From Hofstenia miamia (taxonomy: Eukaryota; Xenacoelomorpha; Acoela), in NCBI GenBank assembly GCA_004352715.1, contig SCFE01000014.1:2922850-2986849 (forward strand): DNA of 64,000 nt, in the 5' to 3' direction. Under the pieces are notes generated by a model. That model had not been told where the DNA came from and ran no database searches. It saw only the letters and a list, made by a program, of their open reading frames with translations. Position 1 is the first letter of the stretch. The number at the start of each line of letters is the position of its first letter. Below, piece after piece: positions 42,501 through 56,184 of this stretch. Made by a program: the position numbers and the translations under genes.

Positions 42501-45500
42501 AATTATCTTCATTAGTTCATGTTATAAACGTTTAAAAATTCCTAGTAAATATAAAGCTAAAACGTTTAACAAGTAATCTATATAAATATATAAGCAAGAT
42601 TGGTTTTCGAATTCCCAGAGGAATTATATCTGAAATTGTGTAATTATGTAAGGTTTTTAAAACCCATTTAAATACATAACCATCCAGTGCCTTATATTAC
42701 ATTTTTAATAAAGAATCGTCCTTATATAAAATATATGGTTTCAAAGTTACATTTGCCAATTATTTAGAAGTCTCAAAGCTGTCACACTGGGATAATCAAA
42801 TAATAGCGTTTGTAAAATTCTTATCGAATTAAGGAAATTTTATTAATTCGATTAGGTTTCTCTCTAAACGACACTGCAAACTTGATGTTGTGTAATAATC
42901 CTCATATGACAAGTTATTTATTATCACAGATTATTCGCTTTTAGTAGAAAACCAACAATTGTTAATTTTTTTACCTAAAATTGCATGGCCATTTAATTGG
43001 ATATGCTTAAGTCAGGAAATTAAACTTTTTTTGCTAATAATCCCTTTCTTAGTGGCATAAAAGTTGGATTCTGGAATTAAATTTTACAGCCAAATTTAAT
43101 CAAAAAAATTTGTTGGTGTGTTATTGCAAAACAACATTTTTCTTCATTATGAAAAAATAGATCATGTTAAACAGAAGTTTTATAATGATTTCAAACTACT
43201 TTCCTTTTCCTGGAATTATTTTTGTTAAGTCATTAGATATTGGATGTAGACTGGGTCTATATCAAGTTAAGTTGTTAAATATAGCGAAAGGTTTCAATTT
43301 CATGTGCTGGTTATTTTAATAGGTTATGACAAATGCATAAAACCAATTTTTTAACCTAAGTTTAACATAAAGTTTCCCCCACATCTTCGTATAATTATTT
43401 TCACACTTAGCAAATCAATTATGAAACTTAACACAGCAAGTGTTTGAAGCTGAATTTGCATAAAGGTAAACATGGCAGATTATTCAATAGGTAGAAAAAG
43501 TAGAAGACATATTTTTTCAGCGACGTTTGTTTATACTTTTTAGCTAATGGGAGTTGTAATCCAGGTGAACTCTACCTCAGGGATAATTGAATTTGAAGTC
43601 CTACACTATTTTCTTGTTTGTGGAAGAGGATAATGGGATTTAGCTGCAGATCGCTGAAAATCCTGTAAAATGAACCTTTTTTCTGGATCATTCTCAAATT
43701 TTCTTACTGCTTACTATATAGAACACAAATTTTTACTGCAATCAGAAAAAGAATTGAAAAAATTTCAAATAATGTTTTGCATCCTAACTTACATGAATCT
43801 ACAAAGTAAGAATGCCGCTTGATAGGAATGCAACATTTTCAAAACCTAGTAAATTTCTTTCTGCATTTGCCATATATGTGCTTTTACTATGGACAACTAG
43901 AAATATAGTCAGTGCAATATTTTTAGCTTTCCATGTTTTTACCCATTTGAAAACTATGTTTTCTTGCTGAACTCATGTATATTAGAAGAGTATCACTTTT
44001 TCTTGAAGTAAAAGCTTGTATTAAATACCAACTGAATATGTCTTCTCCATTAGTATTCTGATTGAGAAGAACATTGGAAAATTTTTTGTATTAATTTAAT
44101 TTTATTGCATATATTTTGGATTCCTTGCTGTGTAATTTTTCTGTGTGATCACAGAGCGATGTATGAAAATGCTTACTAATATGCTTAAGTGGAAGATTGT
44201 GTGTGTTAGTTTGAAAAACTTATGGTTTGTTAATTGGATCCATAGATGCCTCAATTTCATGCCATTAGGCTGTCTTATCTATCAAATTATTTTGCCTAAG
44301 GCAAATGCTTGCACCTATTGTATTATTTTTTATGAATTATATAATTTTGATGTTATTTATATTCAGGATAAGGCACTACCTACCTTAGGTATAAATGTTT
44401 AGATGAAAAGCTGCTCCTGAGTTCTAAGAAGATAAAAAGTATGAAATAAATTTAATTTGTGTTTTACTTATGGGGGAATGCATTCTTCCACTTTTGCATT
44501 ATAATACTAACAGCTTTTGATTAAAACCTAAATTTTTCAAATTCATTCCAATTCTATCTATGCCTTTTCTAGCCTGTGATGTTGTAAGATTTCAAGTAAT
44601 TTATTATCTCATGAGCTATGGGGGAATATACTATTGACGTCTGTTAATGCATCAAATATAATCCTATGTATGTTAAAACGCTAGTAAATATTACTTCTTT
44701 TAGATGAAGTTGCAGATGCTCTAGTAAAAAATGAACTTTTATGTCAGCAAAATTAGAGGAGTTTAAATTGAATTATCTCTTTTAAAGGATTATTTCTTTT
44801 CTAATAAGATATAAGCTAACCATTTGTCATTTTGGAAATTAAATTTTTAAGCCTTTGGCCACATCTTTCAACAGTGGAAGTCTTCTATAAAACTAGTCCT
44901 TCTAGTTTTTATACACACAATATTTTACTAAAAAAATAATTTTACTTTTTACAAAGGCGGTCTTTAAGTGTTTTGCTTTTAATTAACTTTAAAGCTTTTG
45001 CATAAAAAACGAATGTGCACCCTAGTGATTTGGAATGTGTTTATTTGATGGACTATTTTGATTTTGTTAAAACCTCGCAAAGCAGTGTTGTTAAATTATA
45101 CAAATAAACTGTTATTGTTGAATCCCCAATGATTGAAAATTTGGTGATAAATTGCTTTGTAGAGTTAATCTGCATTCAGATGCAATTGTTTAGCTTACCA
45201 TGCTTCCAAATATTGTAATGATGTAAATAAATCTTCAATTCAACCAAATGAGGTCTGTGACGTATGTATGGAAAGTAGTTTATTGATTTCTAGTCAACTG
45301 GTGCTAAAGGAAATCAATGATTATTTAATTAAATTCAACAAGTTCTTAGAACATAAATACTTTACAATTTTTGCTTAAAGTTTTCTAAATTTTCTAACAA
45401 GCAGTTGCAGTTTATTGGATCTGCTTAATGAAATTGTTTATGATTTTTGGCAACTTTCTTTTGAACGTTCCAAAAATGCCAACATTTCTAATCACTAAAA

Positions 45501-47418
45501 TTCAAATTCTTTGTTTAATGTCATGGGTCTATATTTAAATGGGTAAAATAAAACACAGACAAAAATATCAATATACAATAAAGTATAGAATAACATTAAA
45601 ATTTAATGAAATATTGTTTTATATATTTTTTTATTTTCCGAATCTCTGTTAATAAATTTAATTTAATCAAGTTGTGCTAAGAATGTATGTTTATAGAACA
45701 ATAGATGAGTTCAAATGCAAATTTTTAGGTGTGATACCCTAAATGATTTGTAATGATCTTACACTTAATAGTTCAGACAACTATGCTCATTCAAAGTTTA
45801 TGTATTTGTAGTAACACTACATTTCAATTTCAAATAAACTTATTAACAGAGAATCGAAAAACACAAAGAATTATATAACACAATATTTTGCTCCAACAAA
45901 AAAGATGGAATGAAAGTGTAAAGAGCATCAGTTTTGTGAGTTTCATTCGGCATATTTAAAAGAGCTGGTTGTAAATACGAATAGACTCAGCATTCGGGAC
46001 TGAGTTACTTAATAAAAATTCAAATTTTCTTAGGGAGTTATAGCTATAGCTTGTTTAAATTTATGTAACTGCTTAACGCTAGTAATAATTTTTTAATAAA
46101 TTGATAACGCATAGGTCCAAGAAATCGATTGACTTAAAATAATAATTGCATGGTTAAAACTATTTCGAATTATTAACTACACAGTCAGCACCTATTGACT
46201 TAGGGATGGCTGGCATTTGTCTATGTTGTAAGACAAAGACATGTAGTATGAAGTTCATTTAAAGAATTTCAAGCGGCTGTGTCACAATGAAAATTTTTGT
46301 CGAATATTGAAATAAACAATTTTTAATAGCAGCAAATTATTAATATAGTACATCAACATTCAATATTTCCAAACACAATTCTCAAGATCAATATATGAAT
46401 TTACATTAATTTAAAATTGTTCATTAAGTGAAAGGATTTGTTTTGAAAAATAAAAGAAAAGTACAAATTCATTTTCATCTGATTCTATTGATGTCCATGT
46501 TATTTTATTAAATTGAATTTTGTTTGTCCGAGCTTTGAAGGTCATACAACACTCATAGCATTTAAAGAGATTTGCAATCTTCAGATAAGACTACGATACA
46601 AAATTGGCCTTGCTATAATGATTTAGAAAACTTGGTACATGTCATCTTGAGAATACAGTAGATTCCCCCCCCCCATTAAATACTTAGCAGTACATCAACT
46701 ATCTAACCTGTTCTTTATGAATCTAATATAGTAAGTAAACTTTAGAATAGAAACGAAACCTTCAATATTTTAAATGTAAATTTCTCAGTACTATAATCGT
46801 TGTGATTCAATTTAATAAAAATTGGTAATTTGATATTATTTATATTGATTACTATTTTACTTTGAAAATTCGTGTTGCTTTTCAATACTAACTCTTAAAC
46901 GTATAATTAAGATTATATCACAAGAAAACTAGTCGTCACTTGCTATGGCAAGCAATGCATTAAGAAAATTAATACCTCAGACTTTGATGGTGAAGAAGCA
47001 ACCGGAAAATCCTATTAAACGTCCTCAGCTATTGGAAGCTCATTAAAAGAGCTCATTTCAAAAATTCAATTCCTATCAGAATTGGTAAAGATAAAATGAA
47101 AATTAATCGCTAAACTAAAGGCTTAATGTAGAAATAGGTTCATCCTAAATCTGTTAACGCAGTGTTTTACATTTACAACAAACCAACTTACAATCAAACT
47201 TTTTATATTTATTAGTAATGGACTTTAAGAGTGTATATTGAAGGTCGAATCCATTATATAGTCATACTTAAATCTTTGACAAGTAAAATTTATCGAATTT
47301 GAAGCTATTAAACATCGATAAATTAATGATTTTTGTATAAAATCTATAATGAGACACATAAAAAATTTATTTCCTATAGGCTAATAAACAATAAAGTAAA
47401 TAATCGCAGCATCTGTTC

Positions 47419-47449
<31 letters not shown>

Positions 47450-47934
47450 TCCTTTGTTATAAAATCCTTTGCGGAAACAATAAATATTAAATTTATTAAT
47501 AAATTTATTAAATTGTTGCCAATGCATTAATGTCTTAAAAAGTATCCTAATTTTGTCTTTATCACTAATGAGTCATCTGTGTTTTCAATAGTTTCGTTTA
47601 TCTAGCATTTCCTTCACTTGGTTTTTGACTAGGGTTTTTTTATAAATTTTTCGCTTGTGCATCAAGACTCTTTCAAAATCTATTCCTATATATATTACGA
47701 GGTCTTGTACAAAGAGCAAACTTTTTGGTCCCGTTTAAAATTTATCAATGTAAGTTTTTTTCGGTTATAGCGATTATAACTAGTTCTTATTCTCTAGAAC
47801 AATTAACGAGCAATTCAATTTACTGAATATAGCACTAAATTTTATGCACATCAATTATTTTTACATCAATTTTAGGTTAGTATGCAACACAAACGACACA
47901 ATCGCAAGCGAGGATAAACAAGGAAAAATGAAAA
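42501..47934. other. AT-rich DNA, no gene recognised
   Basis: Contains a C10 homopolymer at 46665-46674 and a (TA)n array at about 47424-47449. The plus-strand frame 44145-44402 is unrecognised. No inverted or tandem structure noticed. Confidence 0.45.
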
Positions 47935-48065
47935 GTATTGAGTCAATACCAAATTTTATTAAGATAAATACATGTAGCGATTTATTAACTACACAATTTT
48001 AGATAAACAGACATAAGGAAAAATTACAGCTATGCGTTCTTCATTGTTAATATTAAGCAATTTTG
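47935..48065 (+). repeat. Direct repeat, copy 1 (near-identical to 48931-49062)
   Basis: Starts GAAAAGTATTGAGTCAATAC and runs through ACTACACAATTTTAGATAAA to AATATTAAGCAATTTTGCTA, with a few differences from the copy 1 kb downstream. Each copy is followed closely by a (TA)n tract (48068-48081 and 49065-49079). Confidence 0.9.
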
Positions 48066-48081
48066 CTATATATATATATAT

Positions 48082-48608
48082 TAGAAATCATTATACAGAG
48101 CTTTTCAATATTCATTTTAAGCACTATGAAAAATATAGACCATTTTTAATTCTGAAAATCATCATCAGTAACAAATATGTGGGGGAATAAACATTTACAA
48201 TTGTCTACGCTATTATACATAATTACTGCATGCACTCTAGAATAAATATTATCACACTTTGTTGCTTATTCAGCAATTGATGGTTCTTTGTTTGCACATT
48301 GAAAAAAAATTTCATCTCAAGAATTTTTTTAAGCTGCCGGCCTGCAAAACAGCAATACTATTAAAATTTTGGATAAGAAACGCGAATGGGCCTTTGGAGT
48401 CAATTTTTCAAGAGGAGGTTAGAAATTGTGCTAGTCTACACATACAAGAAAATTGTCAATTATAAAAATATCTAGAATTTTCTTGGATAATTCAAGTTAT
48501 CAACTATTAGTAATAATATTTTCAAATAGAAAAATAGCATGTGTACTGTATATATTTTTGTTGGATTTTAACCCCACACCTAAATCCAAGCATTGCAATT
48601 TCAATATC
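48082..48608. other. AT-rich DNA without recognised feature
   Basis: Lies between the two direct repeats; nothing recognised. Confidence 0.4.

Positions 48609-48646
<38 letters not shown>
48609..48646. repeat. (TA)n microsatellite
   Basis: About 19 TA units. Translated frames through it give meaningless YIYIY runs. Confidence 0.95.
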
Positions 48647-48647
<1 letters not shown>

Positions 48648-48649
48648 TC

Positions 48650-48775
48650 AGGCGTTTTGTCACTTTTTGTCCATTTATATTGGGCGCTTTGTCATTTTTC
48701 ATTTATATTTGGCGCTTTGTCCGTTTTTCGGCCATTTTGTCAATATACAAGAAATTTATATTTGCGTTTTGTCAA
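48650..48775. repeat. Degenerate minisatellite with GGCGCTTTGTC motif
   Basis: GGCGTTTTGTC, GGCGCTTTGTC, GGCGCTTTGTC and GCGTTTTGTC recur at spacings of about 30-50 bp, alternating with TTTTTC and CATTTATATT words. Confidence 0.7.
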
Positions 48776-48930
48776 TAAAAAAATATTATGACACATTTTG
48801 CTTTAAAACTTCATTTTCTATATAAAAATATTTTTACTCATATGAAGCGCATAGACTGGCTGTAAGAACAATTTTTTATCAGTGTAAAACATCAAATTTA
48901 TTATATACATAAATGAATAGGGTTGGAAAA

Positions 48931-49062
48931 AGAAAAGTATTGAGTCAATACCAAATTTTATTAAGATAAATACATGAAGCAATTTATTAACTACACAATT
49001 TTAGATAAACAGACATAAGGAACGTTCTTCATTGCTAATATTAAGCAATTTTGCTAATTCCC
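48931..49062 (+). repeat. Direct repeat, copy 2
   Basis: Second copy of the 47935-48065 block, with a short deletion after CAGACATAAGGAA. Together they bracket about 0.87 kb. They could be terminal repeats of a retroelement, or a local duplication. Confidence 0.9.
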
Positions 49063-49079
49063 AGATATATATATATATA

Positions 49080-49889
49080 ATTAAAACTTTCAAGCACTAA
49101 ATTAAAACAAAAAACCACTACTTAGCTAATGACAAATGTGTAGTTGACAATAGTTCTCACTTAATCTATAGCAGAGATTTCAGATTGTTGCTTAAAAATT
49201 CATTCAGCATAAGTTGAAATCTATTAAACATTTTGGACGAGATTTAGAAGATCTCATTGACCAGAAAGCATGTGCTTTCATTTAAGGCATTGCAATAATA
49301 ATCTATATAATTTTTCTTTCGTTTTGGGAAGGCGACCAATAAAAAAATTCAACATATCGAATGATCAAATCAGTAGATTGCAGCGTTGCTTACTTTCAAG
49401 TTTTTGGAGGGAAAACTCATGTTTTTGTTAGTCAAATGATTTCTAATACCTTTGTTCTTTTAAAATTTATCAATTCCTAAGTGCTATCAGTACTCTGTTT
49501 TGTGCAGTAACAAAAAAACCTGAAAGAGACAAAAACATTTTCGGTAAATTTTTTATAAGGTGTTCTAAAATCTGATGAAATTTTGCGAAACTATTTTTAT
49601 TGATTCAATATATATTTTATAATATAAGCAGAGATATGTCCTCAATTCAGGGTTTTCTATGCAAAATTGAAAAAGGGTAATTGGCTAAGGCTTAACATAA
49701 TCCATATAAAAACAAATTTGTTCTAACTCAAACATATTTTGCTATGCAATAAAAATTTCATTGTAAAGAAATGAGGAAAATAAAATTATTATTGTTTTGA
49801 AACAGATGTAGGATTGGAAATAATTTATTTAAGAGATTTTGTATTGTGGTCTTTTATTATATTTGCTTCAACGATTTTAGTGTAAGTGG
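49080..49889. other. AT-rich DNA without recognised feature
   Basis: No coding remnant recognised between the direct repeat and the Penelope-like fragment. Confidence 0.4.
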
Positions 49890-50265
49890 TATAATTTTTT
49901 ATTTATAATTTTCTTTCTTTAGCTGACTGTAATTGCAAAAAATTTCTGATTTTAGCTAGCCTTTAAGTTGTTCTTTAATCCTTGTTTGTAGATATGATCT
50001 TGTTTCTCCAATGTATGAGGATGAACACCCATCACATTCATATTTACAAGTAATTAAGGAAGCCAACAGCATCGTAATAGGATTTTCGTTACTAAACAAA
50101 CATGAAGTCGTTTAATTAAATTATTGGAGTATTGTTGTTTCATAACTCTGTAGTTTTTTGTTGATTTGTGAATTTTTTATATTTTTGTTAAGCATATTCC
50201 TAAAAAAAACTGGTCTAAGCAATTTCTTATGAGTTTGCGAGGATATTCATTATTTGTAAGTACAG
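49890..50265 (-). pseudogene. Penelope-like element fragment with GIY-YIG endonuclease remnant
   Basis: The minus strand gives EYPRKLIRNCL, KNYRVMKQQYSNNLIKRL, then, after a frame change, NPITMLLASLITCKYECDGC followed at once by SSSYIGETRSYLQTRIKEQL and a stop. The order C-x-C..C, YIGET, L..RI.E is that of the linker and GIY-YIG endonuclease at the C-terminus of Penelope-like retroelements. The reverse transcriptase is not preserved. It is short, frame-broken and dead. Confidence 0.6.
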
Positions 50266-51999
50266 TACCGCTCATAAGAATTGAAACACTCATCTTCACA
50301 ATTTATTCCTGCAATGATTGACAGAATAACTTTGATTTTTAGAACTAGACTCAAGCTTGGCATTGTGCATTCAAACTTTCATTTAATCTTTTAATCAGAA
50401 ATTTAGTTTTAATCTTATTCCGCTGTTAAGGACACCCTAAAAACTATTTCCATGAATAAACATTTTCTGTATATTATATTGAAGAAATCGAACTCATGGT
50501 AAAATATGTAGCTTATTCTAAAAGTTTTACATAAATATTTTCTTTTGACTCAAAAACAATACAACTCAAATTTTGCCAAAATCCCATTACTTTGTTTCAA
50601 TTTACGTCAAAATTAGGGATGTAATAGGGTTTTTGCAAATTTGCACTCTTAATAAATGAAAATCTTCTAAAAGATTTGCACAAAAAATTTATATATATAT
50701 ATATATTTATATATATATTTATATATATATTTATATATATATATATAAAATCTAATATAGATTATCCTTTCCTGTCTTATCTAGATTATCCTGTCCCGAA
50801 TCATGTCCACGGTGTGAACTGTTTTATATTTTTTCAAAAACCCTGCTTAAACTTCGGAATCATATATTTTTAAGACGAGCATTTCGACACTCAACCAATT
50901 AACCTCAAAATTAAGCTATTCTAAAAACTTAAAGCATTTTGTTAACGTTACAACATTCTATTTAATTTAATGATTAAAATGTTAGTATCCGCTTTTGTTT
51001 AAGATTAATTATTAATATTAGGGCTTTCCTTCTTAGAAAATGTCTTACACAAAAACTTCAAGTGCCATTAATGCAATGAAAAATTATCCTGGCTTTAGTA
51101 CTATTTCTGCTTGATTTTTAATAGAATTAATTTGGTTCAGGGTAAATTACCACCAAATTCTTATACATTCTATATTAGAGCTCTTTATATCTAATGATAC
51201 CTTTGATTCAAAGTGAACTTTTTATCGAACATTATTGTGTTTTATCTTTTCCCTATAATTCTGACTTAACAAAATTAATTCCTACAATTACATTTACGGG
51301 AAACGGTCCGAAATTTCTAAGGCACTTAGCGGGAATTGCACTTTTTCCCCAAAAAACCTATTTTTTGTCCATTGCTCCAGCAGTATTCACTTGAACTTAA
51401 ATATATTTACCATAGGGGTAGGTAAATTTAAGGGACACTACCCTGCAAAATTTCAAAGATTTATGTTTGGAAACGCGGTCATGATGAGGTATTTAAAAAA
51501 CATTTACAGGATATCAATTTGAGTTGAAACAGGAATTCGTCTGCCCCTAATGCTTCCTTGTTTTACAAAAATGTAAGCATTGTGGCACTAATGAATTTTT
51601 TTTTGGGTTGCTGTGCTTGGTATTCAATAAACAAATGAAACCATTTTATAATATATTTATTAATAAAATTATACTTTTTCCCCGTATGACTAATTCAGTC
51701 TAAGACCATCTGCGAAGTAAATCTATTGTGCATGAATTAACCCTTAAATGTGCAAACAACGTCTAAGGATATTTTAAAATTGGTAAATAAGATTTTCCAG
51801 TAATTGGAATTGTATACTGCATGGTCTTTATTACAATCTGAAAGAATAACTCTGAACTATCGAAATACATACGCTGACGCAGTAATTACGCAACTGTAAT
51901 AGTTTGTAATAAAAGGCTCCATTATTTACCTGTAAGCATGGCCTTTTTATTAATTTAATTACTTTCCGCATTATAAACTGTAAGCAAGTGAGTATAAGC
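50266..51999. other. AT-rich DNA with compound (TA)n array
   Basis: At about 50690-50747 a tract of TA units is interrupted at regular intervals by TTTA, giving a period near 14 bp. Frames such as 51194-51394 (plus) are unrecognised. Confidence 0.5.
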
Positions 52000-52170
52000 A
52001 AGGGTGTACTCGATGGAGTGCTCAGGGAGGGGAAGCCCAAATAGTTAAAGTTATTTTCTTGAGAAATTTAATTTGATCAAAATATAACATAAGAATACAG
52101 TGCCCAAATTTAGAGCCTTCGTTGTTTATTATTTAGGAGTACAGCTCTGAGTATAATACTGCTGAACTGA
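52000..52170. repeat. Dispersed repeat, copy 2 of 35937-36170
   Basis: Begins CAAGGGTGTACTCGATGG; contains AATACAGTGCCCAAATTTAG and TATTTAGGAGTACAGCTCTG, as in the first copy. Confidence 0.65.
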
Positions 52171-52766
52171 TGATATTATTTCTTAGAGACATTTGATATC
52201 TAAGATTAACACTGAATGTGTTTTACATTTCCAGAAATATCATATGATATTAGCTTCAGGCTATTGATACATATGTTTTATTTTGTTCTTATCCGTGAAT
52301 TATAATAAATAATAAAAAAGTGTCAATTACGTTAAGCATAGATTGTACGTGGATTTGCAAACACCGTAGATGTTCTTAAAGTAACTTGCTTATTTTAGAA
52401 GTCTATCGAATTTTAATGCAAGCTCGTTCTTTCTCAAGAAGAGTCCTTATACATACTATGTATTTATGCTATATGGGTTGTGGTTGTTTCTAATGCATGT
52501 AATCTTTTAAAATAGGAAACAAATATTTGACCGCACCTATTTCCTTTTATGCATGCAGCCTGCCTAAGCCTCATTGAGCGACATCGTACGAAACGTCAAG
52601 TTTAGTGAATTATATCCCTCTCAGTAAATCTCACAGAATATAACAGAACATTTCGTACTAAGCAATGTCTAAACTACAAAGGCATCGTTACTTCAGCAAA
52701 CAAGAAGTCATAATATATTTTCTTCTGCAACAAGAACAAGAATATTTATTTTTGATGATGCTTTTC
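52171..52766. other. AT-rich DNA without recognised feature
   Basis: Nothing recognised. Confidence 0.4.
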
Positions 52767-52774
52767 CTTATTGA

Positions 52775-53480
52775 CTGGGGTAGGGCCGTAACGGGCACGG
52801 ACAAAAGTGTATGGGCACCGGGTCGGGCATGCGGGCTCTTGTTGTTGTCATTCAAGAATCAAAAATCTAAAATCTTAAAATCTATTCTATATATCTATGT
52901 ATATGCATTTCGTTTAACACTAACCTTCATGTAGATTTATTGTAGAAATTGCAAAACAGTACATAAAATATTACACATGGAAGTCATTGCTTTGATCAAT
53001 TTTAAGGATTTCCAGTTCACTGTCATCTTCTGATATTGCTTTAATTATAATATTGTACTTTGTATATTATATTGTAAAGTAAGAAGCTTACTTCAGAAGA
53101 CAAATTAACATATAAATCCTAGCCCTGATTATGGTTGTGACGTTTGATGCACGCTTTCGCAATGATTGACAAACATGTTGATTAATATTTCAAAACGGGA
53201 TTGAATTATTATTATTTAGTTGTAAAATTCAACTTCTCGGTGATTTAAACAAAAAGTTTTATTTTTATATTGATGTAAGCTTCACTGGTGGGTATGACAA
53301 TTTAAGTATGTTTCTTTTTAATAACAAAGTTGAAGGTTATTTTGTTGCATAAACCAATTTAAGCTAAATAACACTTAGATACGGGCATAACGGGCTTAGC
53401 ATATTGCCAAGGACACACCAATGGGCTTATTTTCGTGGCCACGGGCTACAGACCGCGCACGGGCACGAGCCCTACCCTAG
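52775..53480. mobile_element. Non-autonomous hAT element with perfect 8-bp target duplication
   Basis: A 706-bp element with ends CTGGGGTAGGGC (left) and CTAGGGTAGGGC (right, minus strand). It is flanked by CTTATTGA on both sides (52767-52774 and 53481-53488). Both subterminal regions are GC-rich with repeated CGGGC/GGGCAC words (left: ACGGGCACGG, TCGGGCATGCGGGC; right: GGGCATAACGGGC, GGCCACGGGC, GCGCACGGGCACG), the likely transposase binding sites. The interior is AT-rich and non-coding. The 8-bp duplication supports hAT. Confidence 0.85.
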
Positions 53481-53488
53481 CTTATTGA

Positions 53489-56184
53489 AGAAGCACTAAA
53501 TAGTACTATTGAAAATTTATCTTCGTGATGGCCATACAATAAATGAATTACTCAAAATTTTGTTCACTCAGCAAATTTAACTGCAGGGAGTCATAAATTC
53601 CTTGCAACCATTAATATTTTTTCTAAAAATTTTATAAAATTGATTAAATGGCTAATTCCATGTGTCAAATAATTAATTATGCCTTCCATCTGTTATTAAC
53701 TTCTCACAAGTTTAATGAATTTCAAAGATTAATATAGTGAATGAGATGTAATGCATAATATGATTGACCAGTAAAATATTGTATATTCCATAATTGAATT
53801 CTATTATTGAATTTTGAAATGATTTAGTAATCATGTGAACAGTGTAAATATCTTCTACTAATGTGAATAAGGTTTCCTGAACTTTAAATCTCAAGTCGCA
53901 CTCTTGAAGACAATTAAATTCAAAATTTTAATAGAACTAAGCGTGTACTATTTGCGGGCTTTTATTATCAGATGACAGATACCGATAGTATAAGCTATGT
54001 GCAACTCTAGAAGAGGCTTAGCAATAGCCATTAACCATATTTCATCTCAGAAATTTCCTAAAATCTGTGATGTTTTCTAAAAAAATTTCAATCTCGGGAC
54101 TAAATATAGACATAAAGTGCCAAATACTCCAAATGATATTGAAGTGATTTTTCTTTTATTAGCGATTGAAAAGCATGAGGAGCTCAGAAAAAGCTCTAAA
54201 TAGGCTGGAGCAGTCCGCTACACAGAAAGAAATAATTGTTGTTAATTTTTGCTTTCATGGGCTTTAGACAAAATAATTAACACAGCCTTAATTTTCGGAA
54301 TCATTTTCATCTAAAAATGGGTAAATTTTGCAAGTATTCCTGGCACTAATACATGGGAGCGCATTCACCTATGAATGTGTTAACATGCATCTCAAGATTT
54401 TCAAAATTTCTATTAGGCTTGGTGATAGTTGATGGAAAATAAGGAAAATCAGTTTGAAATGTTCAAACTGCACTATGGAAACAAGGTTACTCATTGCCAC
54501 AAGAAATATACTAGGTGCAAAAAAGTCTAAGCATTTAAACATGGAATATGAATATATTTATTTATCTTTGTTTCCAAATAGATATGCAAATTTAGCTTGC
54601 AAAATGGACAGTTTTATCAATCCCAATATGTATGCAGTATTGTAGCTTACACAATAGGCACTTCCGTTTTTAAAACAGTTTAAAATTTCATTGATTGCTT
54701 AAAATCGGCTTATGTTTAGCTGATAGAATTTAAGATTGAAGCTTTTAATAATGCAAGGTATTTTAAATAAATTTAATCAGAATTCATATTGTGAACCAAT
54801 TGAGTATTTTGTCATTTTGATCAAAAGATGCAATTTTAACAGAAATTAAGGGTTTCACTTTGATTTAAAGAATTATATGTGCTTATTGAGATAGTTTTTT
54901 GCTTAAAACAATTATGTTTGCTGAATCAAATTTACACTGCTTAGCAACTATTTAAGCTTACTATAATCATGTCTAAATTCTAAGCTGTAATTTTATCTTA
55001 CACTTAAAATTTGCAATATAAAAATTGAAAACAATTTTGATGGACTGCGTTTGATTGATTACTGTTTGAAACAGGCAATATAGGCAATTTATTAACGAAA
55101 GCTATTAGGCAGCTGCAATAAATGTAAAATAAAATCGCATAGGAGTGAACTAATGTTTTCAATAAAGTTTATCTTCATTCACAATTTTTACTGTTTAACT
55201 AAAATATTTTTTTATAAAATCAAATGAAAGAAAATCGCAAGAATTGTTATATATTCAAATGGTGATTTGTACTTTAGTTCACACTTTTCATATTTGTAGT
55301 TGTTGCTTATGGCTGTTCATATCTCCTCTCTTTATTACAAACGGCGAGAAAGCAATTGTATATTTAATATATGTGATTTAAGAATGAGTAATCAGAAATA
55401 TAAATGTCTCTGTATTTCTAACATAATTAAAAAGTTTGTGTTGTTAAATATTTCGTTTTCTATGTAAACCGGTTAATCAAAACTATTGGTACGTGCGCTT
55501 TAGGTATTCACCAGTTAATAAATCAAAAGAAAAGTTCTTTTTTCAAGTAGTTGATATTTTTTCAATAATTTTCTGGAATTGATTTAAACGCGATTAATGA
55601 GAAAAAAATTATTGAGTAATATTTATAGGCATATTTCAAAATATAGAACACAAAAATTACAAAATATCTTTTAAGTCTGTGTCAGTTATTATGAAGAAGA
55701 ACTTCCGAAGGGGCCTTCTTTTTGTCTGTAGCTAATCCCAACCTTTCTGAATATTTGGCTTGCTAGAGACAATAAATTTGCAAATTAATCGTGTTAACCG
55801 ACGACATAATGATGTTGGGAGGAAAGCAAGGAGCCATACTTGTCAATTTTAAAGCACCTGTGTCATAAATTCACTGATTCATTCCATACGAATTCAACTT
55901 TAGGCGAAACAATCATTTAAGATCACCCTAACTTTTTCTGAGAATTCTACGTCATGAAGGTATTGTCAGACAGCTAGTCCATCAAAGTAAATTGAAACCT
56001 ATCAAAGCTTTTACATAAGTGAAAGTAAATATCAATATATTTGCGCACATGACACATTTGAAGTTAAAATCCTGCTACATTTTGAAGATATTTCTATAGC
56101 ATTATATTAATAATTTAAGTTATAACTACGAACGAATGCTTTTTTCTTATTTCACTTGTAATTGAACAAATTGAATTATATTCA
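53489..56184. other. AT-rich DNA without recognised feature
   Basis: Frames at 53712-53894 and 54454-54645 have no recognisable domain; no repeat structure noticed. Confidence 0.4.

Noticed and set aside
44145-44402. 85-codon plus-strand frame
   Set aside because: Not recognisable, no neighbours or motifs to support it.
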